From positions 19,891,965-19,955,964 of the forward strand of contig NC_059082.1 of NCBI RefSeq assembly GCF_020497125.1: DNA of 64,000 nt. The letters run 5' to 3'. The notes below the pieces were generated by a model. It was not told where the DNA came from and did not search any database. It worked only from the letters and a program-made list of their open reading frames with translations. The stretch comes from Mauremys mutica (taxonomy: Eukaryota; Chordata; Testudines; Geoemydidae). A program made the position numbers and the translations under genes. Positions 33,085 to 45,604 of the stretch are shown piece after piece (the stretch's first letter is position 1; the number at the start of each line of letters is the position of its first letter).

Positions 33085-34899
33085 TTTTTGGGTCATTTGG
33101 TAATCACTAAAACTTAATCACTCATTTACAGTATTGATCATCAGCTTTCACATTTACAACAGCTGGAATGAGAAACAGACACTGAATTTAGCACCTGGTA
33201 GACTGAAAAATAAGATGAGTTGTCCTACTCCTTCTAGAGCTATATGTAATCAGATACCCTCCTCCTCCTTTCCACCACCTGCCAGAAGTTTCTAGGAAGC
33301 CAGTCTCCTCTAACTGGTCACAGTACCATCCATAGATCTGGTGCTGGAACTGGGGGTGCTGCCACACCACCTGGCTTGAAGTGGTTTGTATCATATACAA
33401 GGTTTACAGTTTGGTTCAATGTCTCTCAGCACCCCCACTATAAAAATCATTCCTGCAGCCTTGCCAGTGACAGTAGATTTCTAGTCTACTTTCCTTCCTT
33501 ACCCCCCAAATCCCACTGGCTGTGTATTCTCTGGGTAGAATGGAGGGTGCAGCATGGGGGAATGGAACAGGCTTTTCATATCCCTGTCTAAAACTGTAGG
33601 ATTACTGATAGCTCTTGATGCCCGAGGCCTGGAATTTTTGACAGGCAACTCATCGATTGTACCATGAATGCTGGCATCAAGAAGTTAAAGATGCTGAGGT
33701 GACAGCAGTTTTGTCCTCACAATAATAGAAATGGTGGCACTTATTGGTGTTAACCTGTCTCTCTTCTGATTTCGAGTAAAGTATAAAGGATTCGTAGTTT
33801 ACTACATGTACCTGTTACCATTATGTGTAACATGACCAGCTTGTGTTGCGCATGTTTATTTAATTTTACATTGTGACTGTTTGAAATTGAACATGTAATT
33901 ATTTCTGCCTAACTGAACTTGTTTCAGGTATTGTAGCATGTACTGTAACTTAAACTACTTAACAATTGAGCATTTAACAATATTTTTCTCAAGATGTAAA
34001 GTTTTTAATAAACATATTGATGGGGTGGAAACAAAATTACCAGCAGTGAGTGTGCTAAAACAGCTAGCCACAGACAGTATTGAATTTTAGATCATGTTAC
34101 ATCCTTTGTTACGTGCTAAGGAAGGAAGTGCCCATTAAATACTCAAATTGTCATTCATCTTTTGTTCTAACATATATTTGGAAAGAGATTTAATATCAAG
34201 TGCGGGCCAGTAATGGAAAACTTCATTAAATATTCATTTTACTGGCTCCATATGTTTATGGTGGTTTCTTTGGTGCAAAAATAAGACTGCTGTTCTAATC
34301 AGAGGTTTCCTTGAACACGTGATACCATCTTTTGCTAAGCCTGGGTTGCAAGATGTTGTGACATCCCACTGAAAAGGGCTAAAAGCTTGATATTGTAGAT
34401 AATCCATATCTAAATGTGCCATAATATCATAGGCTCAAACCTATTAATCATTGCACAAAATAAAACCTGATTAGATCTGTGCCATTGGGAAGCAAAGACT
34501 AGTAGTGAGACCAAAGGGGCTTAAGATGACAAAAATTAGTAACGATGTTTTTATTAAAAAGGGAAAATGCTGCAAGACTGAGTTTTATCATTTGGGATTT
34601 TAGGCTGAGTGAACTCTTCCTGTGAGTCTGCAAACAATGCAGGAAGGCAGTGTTCTTTCCCTCCTACCCATGCTTCATCAGAAATAACCCCAGCAAAAAC
34701 TTGAGCTGTATAAATGCAGAGGCATCCTTAAAATGAAACTTAGAGCATGACTGATTATTGCCCCAAATAAAGGGCGCACTCTCTTTGACTAGACGGGCTT
34801 TTGGGTTGCATGTACAGGACCTGTTAATAAAAGGGAAAATGTGTCAAGTGAAAATGTTCATAAAGAAAGTAACAAATATGAAAATGTCTTCATATTTAG

Positions 34900-35119
34900 A
34901 GCCTGTTTAATAAGTTGGTCTCGCTGACTGAGGAGGCCAGAAAGGCATACAGAGATATGGTTGCATCAATGGAGCAGGAGCAGGCAGAAGAGGCCTTAAA
35001 GCATGTTAAGAAGGCACCCCATCACATGGGTCATTCTCGTAATCCCTCTGCGGCAAGTGCTATTTCATTCTGTAGTGTTATTTCAGAGCCCATATCTGAA
35101 GTGAATGAGAAAGAATATG
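34900..35119 (+). CDS. SECISBP2L: SECISBP2L exon 17
   Basis: 220 nt, residues about 803-875 plus one base. It encodes SLFNKLVSLTEEARKAYRDM, a helical EQEQAEEALKHVKKAPHHMG and HSRNPSAASAISFCSVISEP. The LTEEARKAY block follows the L7Ae domain in both paralogues. Acceptor CATATTTAG|AGC, donor TATG|GTAAGT. Confidence 0.97.
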
Positions 35120-36311
35120 GTAAGTATTAAAAACGTATATTTATATTACATAACATAAAGTGGAAATAGCTATAAATATTAAACTATAGGTAGAAAAAAA
35201 TTATCCCAATACTTCCCAGTCTAGAATATATTCCACACCTTAGAGAAGGTGATCCAAAATTGGTTAGGCTCTTGGGGTGAGACTGAGTAGTCTTCTGGGG
35301 AAGTTCTTCTAGAACTGACCACATAAAAATAATGGCATTGGCCCTAATCCTCAGATGTGTTCCAAATACTTTGTTGATACAAAGCATCCCTAAAGCCAAC
35401 CACAGGAGGATCACTTCGGTTGCAGAGAGATTCTCTGTGATATTGAGCTGGTATATGAAGGCCAGTGGTGAGATTTGAACGGGGGGTTGTGTGTATAGGG
35501 CAGAATGAAGGAGGATGACTGGGGAAGTGAAGAGATGAGAGGTAGAAAGGAGCTAAATTATTTAGGTCTTTGAAGACTAGAGCAGTTTGCTTAAATTTGT
35601 TGTTGAAGTTGAAGGGAAGCCAGTGAAGGGTTGAAGAGTTGTCATGGTCTGAGCAACCTACAAGATTGATTTATGCATCAACTCTTAAGTACACATAGTG
35701 TAACAGCTGGGATAGTACCAGCTGAGAATGAAATACTTGTCTAACCTAGGTCAAGTTATTAATAGAATTGCTGATATTTTTTTTCCTGAGCACCCCTTTA
35801 CTGAAAATAATGCCTTGATTACTTGGAGTGTGTTTGTTTGTTTTTAATTTTATGATCTACCTTAGAGGTTGTTTTTTTTTAACTTCTTGTTCAGAATGCA
35901 ACAGCTATTAACAGACACCAGCAGGATGATGATTAATACTATGTTGGCAAATTACCATGGGATTCTGGCACTGACAGTAAAACCCCACTGCGTGGTCTCC
36001 CCACACACCATCAGCAATGCCATTTGTTACTGAGTGTAGTGCTGAAGCAAGCACATCAACACTTTTTTTTATTCAGAAAAAAATGAATTTGAGAATCTCT
36101 TTAAGCATGTAACAGTTTTTTCTGCTCTTGGTTTTTTTCAAACTGTTCACTGTGTGATCATGTTTGGACAAGTATAGTGTTACATGCATATGTCTCCCTT
36201 TTATGCTTTTTACTTGAACAAGATCTTAGGATGTTTTTTAATTGTGTAAATGTTTTAAAAATTCTCTAAGCTGTCAGTTTTCTGATGAGTTTATGGTGTC
36301 TTGATTTGCAG
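35120..36311 (+). other. SECISBP2L: SECISBP2L intron 17
   Basis: 1.2 kb. A stretch at about 35555-35670 (TTAGGTCTTTGAAGACTAGA, then GGGAAGCCAGTGAAGGG) may be an old LINE tail. Otherwise only T-rich unique sequence. Confidence 0.6.
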
Positions 36312-36985
36312 AAACAAACTGGAGAAACATGGTGGAAACATCTGATGGGTTAGAAACCTCTGAAAATGAGAGAGAGTCCTCATTTAAGACAACTGCACCA
36401 GAAAAATCTAGCAGTGCTCAAATTGAGAAAGCAACTGTTAATAAACAGCCACCTACAGCTACAACCGGAACTACCTCAACTGTAAGTCACGGAAAATCCT
36501 TGCCAAGTGACAAAGAAGAGGTGAAGCCAGATGACAATCTGGAGTGGGCCTCACAGCAGAGTACAGAGACAGGATCTTTGGATGGCAGCTGTCGTGATCT
36601 TTTGAATTCCTCCATGACCAGTACCACCAGTACCCTTGTACCAGGAATGCTTGAAGAAGAGGAGGAGGATGACGACGAAGATGATGAGGATTACACCCAT
36701 GAACCTATATCGGTAGAGGTTCAACTTAATAGCAGAATTGAATCTTGGGTCTCAGAGACCCAAAGAACTATGGAAACCCTTCAACTTGGGAAGACCCTTA
36801 GTGGTGCAGAGGGAGACAATGTAGAACAAAGTGAAGAGGAAGAGAGAGAAACTCCTGAGCAGGTAGATCCAGTAATTGATAGTGAGGAATGGACAACTGA
36901 TAAGCACGCAAGTAATGCCCAACATAAGCCCACGATCAGCAATTCTCTGAATAAAGAACACACAGATTCCAATTCCATGTTGTAA
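36312..36985 (+). CDS. SECISBP2L: SECISBP2L exon 18 (C-terminal coding exon)
   Basis: 674 nt including the TAA stop, residues about 876-1099. Acceptor TTTGCAG|AA completes a GAA codon. It encodes TNWRNMVETSDGLETSENER, a Ser/Thr-rich linker, the highly conserved LEWASQQSTETGSLDGSCRD, an acidic block of about 13 Glu/Asp (36653-36694), and SVEVQLNSRIESWVSETQRT. The C-terminal part is disordered apart from this last helix. The paralogue SBP2 has a much shorter C-tail, so this exon helps identify the gene as SECISBP2L rather than SECISBP2. Confidence 0.97.
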
Positions 36986-37786
36986 AAATAAGCACAAACT
37001 CAGGAACTCTTTAAAATTATAATTAACTGTTGTAAGGGTTGCAGCCATTACTTTGTATGCTTCATCTCAACATTTTGCACTGTTTAACATTTAATGTATG
37101 TATTTAATTCACAACAAATATTTGTAGCTGTCTTTTGTTTATTGTTTCATTAAAACCTATAGTTTAGCTTTTAATCAATATCTGTGTATTTCCCAGAATC
37201 GAAACCATCTGTGTAAAAAATCTCAGTCAGTAATAGATATTCACTTGAGCTTCTTTTGTAAATGGAGAAACTATTTATAAACGACCAATTGTAAGCAAAA
37301 ATCTTCTTAAATTTGACTGTTTATCTTTTTTTCAACACATGAGCTGATCTATGTTTTAAGACTTGCAACGGTTACCAACATTTTGCATTGCATAAAGAGA
37401 AGCCAGAAAAATCCAAAAACATTTTTCTTGCAGTCAAAAGGAAGAGGAGATTACAGAGAAATGTATGCATGATTCTTATGCTAAGACAGATGCAGCTTTT
37501 AGTTGGGTGTCTGAGATTATATTACAAAAGATGCGGACTGTAATGAGATGGTTACAGTATACTAGAATAACTTTAACCCAAAACCACAATAGCAAAATAA
37601 TTGTAGTTAATGTATGTTTGCTTTTTTCCAATGAAATACTTAAAAAAAAAAAAAAAAAAAATCACTGTGTGCAGAGTCACAGTAAGGGAACCATGACCAC
37701 CATCCATGTTGTTCTTAGTAACTGACTGCTTCCTTATTCTTTCACTTACCTCAGGAATGCTGATGTGCATAATTTTATTTACATTA

Positions 37787-37792
37787 AATAAA
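37787..37792 (+). terminator. SECISBP2L: Candidate proximal poly(A) signal
   Basis: AATAAA about 0.8 kb after the stop codon. It would give a short 3' UTR. Further AATAAA hexamers lie at 38232-38237 and 38397-38402. None can be chosen from sequence alone. Confidence 0.4.
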
Positions 37793-39932
37793 ACAGGCAT
37801 AAGTGATCTGAGTATTTAACAGTAAGTGTGACTGATATAATAGCTAAGTGTATGGTTGTGTTCACTTGCATGCTTTGATTCTGGCCACTTTTTTATATTA
37901 AGTTCAGGATCAATTTTAGGATTAATTCTCATTGAGAATGTGAACTCTTGTTCCTCAGTTGTAGCAGCCTAGTAGTTGACTTCTAGAGTAGTAAAGTAGT
38001 TGTTCTGGGAAGGCAGGAAAGCGCCTTGGAGTTCTGAGCGGTGTCAGTGGTTTCCCCCCCCCCCAAAAAAGCCAGAAACAAATAAGCTGCCATAGAATTA
38101 TCCATGTTTGTTCCTAGTATTGAAATGAAATCCATTATCTGGTGATGAATTTATTTCAGATTGGGGATGGAGTATATGTCTAGTCCTTGCACACCAAGAG
38201 TCTGAATTTTTTAACTTTGTCCAGTACTGGCAATAAATGTACTGAAGCCATCAACACCAAGGACTTGACTACAAGAGGAGCCAAAGAACCATTTTCATGA
38301 ATAACAATTTTTCATGGCAAATATAGATTTGTTTTAATTCTACTTCATTATTCTAGACCACTTCCATTTTAAAAAAGGTAACTTTCAGTAACACAAAATA
38401 AATGGACATTTTAGTTGCACACTTAATTTACTTATTTTGGGACCAGCACTTTTTTAGTATTTGTAATACTGGTATTTCATGTTGCACTGGGAAAATCAGA
38501 CTCCGGGTTTAGGAAATATCTAGTCCTGTCTTTCAGATAGTAATGAGCATTGTGGAAACGAAGAGTTTGAGTATTATGTAAATAACACTTTGGTATCTGT
38601 AGACATAGCAAATGCTATGCAGGACATTGTTGAAGAGCTGTCCTGTCATGTTCTTAGTTCCTTGATATAATCTTTCTAGATATTAGCAACAGACGTTTTA
38701 CAGGAATACAAAGAGTAAAGAATGATGCCTCCTAAATATTAACCCCAATTGTTTGTACTGCAGATTTTATTGTGCATACACTTTGAAAGGTTTAGTTGAT
38801 TTAGGAAATGATAGCAGTTTGAACTGCTGACAGAGGATCAATGTTTGCCCTTGGATGTGTAAGCACAGCTTCCGTCAACAACTAAAATCATCTATGCACA
38901 CTAAGGATAGAATTTGACCTAGATTTTCCCAAAATGGAGAGTGGGATTACAAAAAACTATAATCTGTACATTTCCTTTTGCTTATTCCATGACAGTGATT
39001 CAGATAACTCTTGATCTTGAGGTAGTAGCATTACAAAGGTTTCTTTTTTGTCTTTTCTGAACTTGGACAGTCATTTTAAGATTTTGACATTTATATCAAA
39101 CAGGAGATCTACTTGTAATTTTCAACCCACTGTTTAATTGTAATTTTGCTACTGATTTCATAAGTGTATTATGAGTTCATTAAAGATGATACAGCTCATC
39201 TAGTACCTCTCTATTTGCCAGCAAACAAGGAGAATCTTTGAAAATGTGAATGATCACCTCTAGAGAGGCAAACCAAAACAGAGTAAAGGAAACCATCCAT
39301 TTAGAACATTTCCTTTTGATAAGACGAGAATGAGAGATAATTGCGAATGGAATGACTGTGTGTCTGGGAAGAGGTCCATTTGCATCTAAAATTAGGGAAG
39401 TTCCTTGCAATGTGCATCATTTAAGAGGTATAATCTTGATCTTGTGGTAATCTTGTTTCTATCAGCAACAGAAATAAAAAAGCATAACCTTTCCGATTAT
39501 TTTATAGGTTATTTTATAGTGCCATGATTAATTTTTTTAAGATAGCTGGATTTCTATTTCACTATAAAAAGTATACAATTTATTATACAGGTTGTTACAC
39601 TCTAAAAAACAGATGTTTCTGGAGTTATATGACTATAGATATGCTTTTTTGTTGTGAAGATTATTCAGAAAACAAATATCCATTTTTTTTCTTTCAAAGA
39701 TTATTGGATTATTTAGATTTCATGCATCTGGCAAAACATGAAAAATAATGTGTGGTAGGGCATCTTTACAATGAATTGATAGAGGTGACTATGCATAGAA
39801 AGTATTTTATATAACACTGCTGGTATTTGTGCAAAAAAATGTAGGGGAAAAGAATCTGGAGAACGTAGTCCTTCATCAGACCACATTTTTTTTTATTTAT
39901 ATATAATATATTTTTTGTCTGAGTAAGGATTA

Positions 39933-40060
39933 AGGTCCTGGTCCTGCAAATATGTACTTACATACTTGACTTTAGGAACACGAGTAGTCCCACGGATCTC
40001 AGCGGACCTATTGGTATGCTTAATTTAAACACCCGTGTAAGTGTTTGCAGGATTGGAACC
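39933..40060. repeat. Palindromic MITE-like repeat in the 3' UTR
   Basis: The left end GGTCCTGGTCCTGCAAA and right end TTTGCAGGATTGGAACC are imperfect inverted repeats, with ACGAGTAGTCCCA in between. A half copy of the same family is at 61708-61802 (CCCCAGTCCTGCAAAG, ... ACTACTCAGGTGTG). I recall a palindromic family of this kind as widespread in turtles and crocodilians; the superfamily is unknown to me. Confidence 0.65.
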
Positions 40061-40803
40061 AAACAATGACTGCAGGATTTGTCCCATATTTTTAAAATTA
40101 AAAAACTATAGAAAATGTTCTTCAATAATGCACTTGTCTGATTTCTTAACATAAAGGTGGGAGATCTCGAATGCGTATGTGGGTGAGGATTTTCACATGA
40201 TTCAGTCCAGTTCTTTAACATGAAGTTTAAATTTTAATAACAGGACTTTAAATATGAATGCAAAAAAGTTTTATTGTTTGAAAAGCTGCTGTTTGCTAAA
40301 ACTGTCATTAAGTATTCTCTGTGAAGTTGTGCCAACTAAGCAAAATATCCAGTTGATTTTAATGTTGATCATATTTTAATCATTAAAATTCAGTGTGAAG
40401 ATTTGTTTACAAAAACAAAAACCAGCAGAAGAAAGCCATACATGCAGCCTATATGGGTTTTTAGCCATCCCTTCCACACGCAATGAAATGTAAGAATGTC
40501 TAACTTGAAATTTATACTGCGTGATAACACTGAAATTAGCAACCCAGTTGGCACAGCCCACCTTCTAAATGTCATAAATGGTTCATATATTTTTAAATAG
40601 ATTCTAATAAGATAAACTGTTAATCTTTAATGTCTAACTTTTGTAGCAACACTTAGGTTAAACAGTAGAAAATTATTATAAAAGATGAAGGGTTTTGTTT
40701 TCTTTTTTGCTGTATGAAGGATAATTGTTCGATCTACCATACTTTTTTGGAGTAATAGCTTTTTTTGCACTATGTAAATACTAGTGGGGATTCTTCCATA
40801 ACT

Positions 40804-40809
40804 AATAAA
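40804..40809 (+). terminator. SECISBP2L: Candidate distal poly(A) signal
   Basis: AATAAA within ACTAATAAAAGTGATTG, followed at 40845-40885 by T-rich sequence including TGTCTTTATTTCTTGTCTG. A further AATAAA at 41605-41610 is an alternative. Confidence 0.45.
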
Positions 40810-40825
40810 AGTGATTGTAGAAATC

Positions 40826-43800
40826 TCTTACTACAGTGATATATTCATTTACCAATTGCAATGTCTTTATTTCTTGTCTGTTCCAAAACGTCACCAGCAC
40901 TATATACTGCCTAGCACTTTAGTTCTGATTAAGTATGAAGATTTGTTGCTGCTTTTCCTGGCAGGTACCAGTGTTTTTTCTGTAGCTTGTCCACCAGGTG
41001 GTAGTGTGCATGGTATCTTTATAGTTTGCTTCCTTGGAAATAAACAATGTACCAGCTAGACATTGTTCCCAAGTGCAGAGTTCATTACTGGGGAAGTCAC
41101 TTGGTTGGCTCTCTTTGGTTTCCTTCACCGAAATGTTTCCAGGTAAAACAACCTGTTTAAAGATTTTGTATCATAGGAGACATACATTTTGGTCACTTAC
41201 AAATTTGAAAAGAAAACTCAAGTGAAAACTCTTAAGTTCCTTGCAGAAGTTCTCTGTATACGTGTAGTTTTAGTAGAATTCTTGGAACTTGCAAATTTGA
41301 AAAAAGCATCAGAAGCATCTTGTTGAAGACAAGTCCTAAATCTGAACTACACATTTTCGGGATGAAGTAAAGTTGGCCTTGAATGCATACAATCACCATT
41401 GAGTGTGATCCAGACAGACAAAGCAAGGCATTTAAAACCAGAGGCTGATACTCATTAACACTTCCCATTAATCTGCTCATGTCTTGGCATTATGACCGTG
41501 GCATGAAGGCAAAATACAGGTTTTCTATATAGTATGTAAAAATCTACCACTGTTCAGAAATTCCTGCAATGGAACTAATCTTGGAATTCCTGACTTGGAA
41601 TTGAAATAAAACTGGGTGTGCAAAATCCAAGATGAATCTCACTTCCTGCTTAGGAGTAAAGGGGACAAAAGAAGCAGCAGATAATGACAATGTTTGGAGC
41701 TGTTGACAACTTTTGTATCATAGTGTGATGTAACATGGGGTTTTGTATTGTCCTCATCTGACCTCGGCGTAGATCTTTACATGGGGGGAGGGATAGCTCA
41801 GTGGTTTGAGCATTGGCCTGCTAAACCCAGGGTTGTGAGTTCAATCCTTGAGGAGGCCACTTAGGGATCTGGGGCAAAAAATTGGTCCTGCTAGTGAAGG
41901 CAGGGGGCTGGACTCAATGACCTTTCAAGGTCCCTTCCAGTTCTAGGAGATTGGTATATCTCCAATTATTACCTTTATTACTTCTGCATTACTGAAGATA
42001 CTGTGCTAAATATCCTTTTGAAAATTTGTGCAGCTTGCATGTGGGGAGTTCCTAACTTTCCAGTGACTCATCACAACTGCTCACTTCACCTCAGCTATCC
42101 GAACTGCACCATTAACTGGTGTTGCTACTCCCATGTCCTTTGAGATTTGAAGTACATTAATTCATGGTTTTCTATATATAAAATCAGGTTCATACTGTAG
42201 TTTTGCTTTTGCAGTTCTTTCATGGCTTTTGAAACTTTCTACAGAAACAATGCTTTGAAATTTCTCATGTATGTTCTCAACCCAAAGGTGAATTTTGGAA
42301 AGTCCCCAGACAATATTTGGCCCTTTATGACTTACCACACTATTTCCATAGTTCAAAACAACTATTTAAATAGCTCAAAATGTTACAGACTAAAGCCCAA
42401 ACTTCCCATGAGTTTAGTCCTCAGTGAGAATAACATTTTTGAGTAAATTCTGAAAATAATCAAATCTGGGCATGAAATATGAACAAAACCAAAACATAAT
42501 TTCCGTTTAGTCCAGATTGGAGCACCAAACAGAAATATTTGCAATGGCCATTCAAAAAAAAAGATCCAACAAACCTGTTTAATTAGATGGTTGAATTTAC
42601 GCTCTGAGACATCTACTACAAGTATCTCAGTACTTCAAAGAATAACTCAAAGCACTGACCCACCACTACTCTTAAGGGCTCACATTCCAGGAAACTAGAA
42701 TCTATTTTAATGAACGTTCATTAACAATAATCAAAATAGATGATATTACTTGATAGCATGCATGCAATATCCATGCTAGTGCCTTTCTTTTTCTTTAAAC
42801 ATAGACAGGGTAGAACTACATAATACACCGTTTTATAGGTGAGACACTTTATATTCAAGAAGTCAGGGAGCAAGTTATTCCCAGATTAACAAGAAGTCTT
42901 CCACATTTTTTAATGTTTCTACATATGAAAGTATTTACACCTTGTGCATCTGACTTTTTGTATTGCTGTGTGCAAAGTGGCAGAGCTGTGGGAACAAGAG
43001 CTCTGAATTTCACTGTGTAAATTCTCCCTTATAATGTTGCAGTAATGCAGCTTTTGCTTTTAACATGAATAGTGGTTTACCAGAGAGGTACTGTTTGGCT
43101 TTTATGGGAAAGGGGTTGATGTGTAGGGATTGATGCTGGACTAGGGTTGAATACCTGCAAATACTTCGTAAAGAACCAAAATAATTCACTAGCTGATATT
43201 AAGAGCAAATCAATTCTCAGTTAGATAGTACTGTCTCAGTTTCATCTAAAAGCTATGACCAGCTACCAGTTGCAGAAAATTTTTACCAAACTGTTCTGAG
43301 TTAGTATCTTAAGCATCACTATTGTATTGACAAAGCTGAGAATTTGGCATGATGATTTTGAAACTGGCATGTCAGATGTGTGGCTCACTGATTCAAATCA
43401 CTCTAGTTATGCAACAGGCTAGCTATTGGATTTTCTTTCAGATTTTTTTCAACCACTGCGTAGGCAAATGAGAAAACTATTTGTATAATTCTGGTACCTC
43501 CTTTTTTGTGTGTATGTGCTCAACTTCCTCAGAAGAAAGACACAGAACAGGTAACTGGTTTTGCTCCTGGTTTCTTTTCTTAGATTGCTGAGAAGTTAAC
43601 TATGAAATGCAGGAGGGAACTTTCCAAGTTGGAATGCCCGGCTGCACAATTTGGACAAAACAGAATTATGCAGTTAAGTGCTATATTTAACCTTTTCCTT
43701 TGACAGCTACTTGATACCTTCTGTCAGTACAGCAGTCATTGATACACGTTCTCTATGACAGGCGGATGTGTGTGAGTGTCCATCTGGACATTATTTAAAA

Positions 43801-45409
43801 TATCCAGCTATCTGTAACGAGGTTAGTTCCCAAGGATAATACTTTAATGAGCAAAGAGGAGTCGAGTAATCATGGAACGCTGATACCAGACTTGCTCTTA
43901 CGTGAGGACAAACAGAGGAAATGGAGCAAGCTGCACTTCCTGTAGTTTATATTTACAGAAGTGCTGTTTCTCTTTAGGTTCCCTGGGAGACCTCCTGGAG
44001 ACTATGGTGGTAACCTCATGCATGCAGGCATGGCTCTCATGCCTTATAGTATAAAAAGCATATTAGCTGTGTGTGGTGCCATCGCTTTAATTTTTCTATA
44101 ACGCTTCCTCCTCTCATCCTGTGTACTTGGCTATTTGTTTCTTGCTATCACAGTTACACAGCAACAGTGAGCTCGGCTGTGCTAGTCATTTGATCTTTTA
44201 ACAGCATGGTACTTCAAAATCTGTGCTTTTTTTGTGTATTTTAAACTATTTTCAATACAAGAGCTCTCTCTTTGGATGGCACCTTTCAGACAAGCTACAA
44301 GGGAAGGCTTTAAAACACAATTTTTAAAAAATGAATGTAAAGGTATAAGCAAGGGAGTGGGGGAATTGTTCTCTCACGGGGTGATTTTTTTTCAAGGTTG
44401 CACAGGTTACTTATGCCCCCAACTCCCTTTGACTTTCAGTGGGAGTTGGGAGCCTAGCTACCCTTTGTGCCTTTGAAAATGTTGCTTGATGAGTTTTTTA
44501 AACAGATGGTGAGTTGCTGCTTGTGAGTCAAGGAAAAGCTGCTCCGGATGGCAGAAGCTGTAAAGAATTCTCTCATACCAAACAAGGCTGTGGAGGGATG
44601 AGGTGAGGGGATTGTTTCTACAGGAACAGAGGGAGCGAGAAGAGGAAAAGCATGGCAGTCTCTAAAACGTCCCTACCATTACAGCGATCTTTCTGATTCC
44701 CATAGTATCTACATTGCATTAAACCAACCCCAACCCCAACGCTAGGGCTAAGATAGCAAACGTGCTGACCCTCCGGAGCATGGGGAGGTGCTGTGACTAG
44801 TCATCTGCACTAGGAATACATTCTCTAACACTTGCTAGGTAGCCATCACCAGCCCAGCTGCCTGGACACTGGGAAAGGTTAGGTTTTCAGTATGTGTATT
44901 TGAGTGTTCTCAAACTTGTATTTTAATTAAGAAATTATGCATATTTTTAATGGTCACATCTAAGCAAGGGTGGCACTTTACCGTATAATATCAAATACCA
45001 GTGCAGGAGTAAGTGGTGGTTCTTTGGAAATCATTGTTTCTTATTTCCTCTGGAATTGGCCCCAGTCATGTAGTGCTCTTGCTGAACCTTGCTCCCTTGT
45101 GGAGCTGACACTGCCTAGCTGAAGCTACTTTGTCATCCTGCTGAATTTGTTCCTGTTTTCAGGATTGGTTGTTGAGTTTTTTTTAGCCCAGTAACAGAGC
45201 TTTGATAACTAATTCTAAAAAAGCAAAGAACACACCAACCTGTAGTGTCCTTATTTGTCCTTCAGTCCTTATGTGCCCTCCAGTTGCCTTGGGTTGTATG
45301 TCCTGGACCGCACTGTAAGTGTATCAAATCTGTAGTAGATTTAAGAAGTGAAGAGGGCCTGGATGGCCTCTCAGTACACCACAAGGGTAGGCTCAGACAG
45401 GCTCCAATT
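40826..45409. other. Intergenic region, part 1
   Basis: About 4.6 kb between the inferred end of SECISBP2L and the first intergenic hAT element. Apart from the SINE at 41783-41968 it is unique sequence. Small open frames on both strands show no conserved motif. A CCAACCCCAACCCC stretch near 44728 is a minor low-complexity tract. Confidence 0.7.
41783..41968 (+). mobile_element. tRNA-derived SINE (turtle Cry-type)
   Basis: It starts GGGGGGAGGGATAGCTCAGT with a recognisable A box (TAGCTCAGTGGTTTGAGC) and a B box (GGGTTGTGAGTTCAATCC), followed by a tRNA-unrelated part (TGGACTCAATGACCTTTCAA, GGTCCCTTCCAGTTCTAGGA). The layout matches the tRNA-derived SINEs of hidden-necked turtles. It is a retroposon, not a functional tRNA: the acceptor stem and 3' half do not fold. 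Confidence 0.88.
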
Positions 45410-45417
45410 GTACCTAC

Positions 45418-45596
45418 CAGGGGCGGCTCCAGGCCCCAGCACGCCAAGCGCATGCTTGGGGCAGCAAGCCACTGGGGGCGCTCTGCCGGTCACCGCGAGG
45501 GCGGCAGGCAGCCTGCTTTCGGCAGCTTGCCTGCGGAGGGTCCGCTGGTCCCGCAGCTTCGGGAGGAGTGGATCAACCTGCCTAGAGCCGCCCCTG
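45418..45596. mobile_element. hAT-type element, 179 bp, exact 8-bp TSD
   Basis: Ends CAGGGGCGGCTCCAGG and AGAGCCGCCCCTG are inverted repeats. The octamer GTACCTAC is repeated exactly at 45410-45417 and 45597-45604. The interior is GC-rich. It shares terminal sequence with the element at 15151-15392. The open frames across it (about 87-120 codons) are not genes. Confidence 0.93.
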
Positions 45597-45604
45597 GTAC
45601 CTAC

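Larger units (their letters stand above)
30108..34899 (+). other. SECISBP2L: SECISBP2L intron 16
   Basis: 4.8 kb. It includes an exon-like open segment (31186-31302), an antisense CR1 copy (31440-32340) with a small nested repeat (32200-32276), and a 24-bp perfect palindrome (33061-33084). The remaining sequence is unique and AT-rich. Confidence 0.8.
1..40825 (+). other. SECISBP2L: SECISBP2L gene body, exon 1 missing
   Basis: This gene encodes SECIS-binding protein 2-like (also SLAN, KIAA0256), a paralogue of SBP2 (SECISBP2), the factor that binds SECIS kink-turn hairpins in selenoprotein mRNAs and directs UGA recoding as selenocysteine. Seventeen coding exons between 10717 and 36985 were placed by matching the translated segments to my memory of the human protein and then fixing each GT/AG boundary. 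All phases join: 3,276 nt, 1,091 codons plus TAA. With about 8 residues from an upstream exon 1 the protein is about 1,099 aa. Order: low-complexity N-terminus, basic region, SECIS-interaction-like segment, L7Ae RNA-binding domain, acidic C-tail. The paralogue's role is less settled than that of SBP2. Residue numbers in the exon entries assume 8 upstream residues. Confidence 0.95.
36986..40825 (+). other. SECISBP2L: SECISBP2L 3' UTR (probable extent)
   Basis: AT-rich, non-coding sequence with a poly(A) run (about 37645-37662) and several AATAAA hexamers. I place the distal end near 40825 because AATAAA at 40804-40809 is followed by T/GT-rich sequence; the human 3' UTR is also several kb as I recall. 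One repeat (39933-40060) lies within it. Two TGTAAATA Pumilio-type sites (38577-38584, 40773-40780) are present. Confidence 0.55.

Noticed and set aside
36752..37048. Minus-strand open frame opposite exon 18
   Set aside because: It is the antisense shadow of the acidic Glu/Asp coding tract, giving Leu/Ser-rich translation.
41783..41855. Functional tRNA gene
   Set aside because: A and B boxes are present, but the acceptor stem does not pair and a SINE-specific 3' part follows directly.
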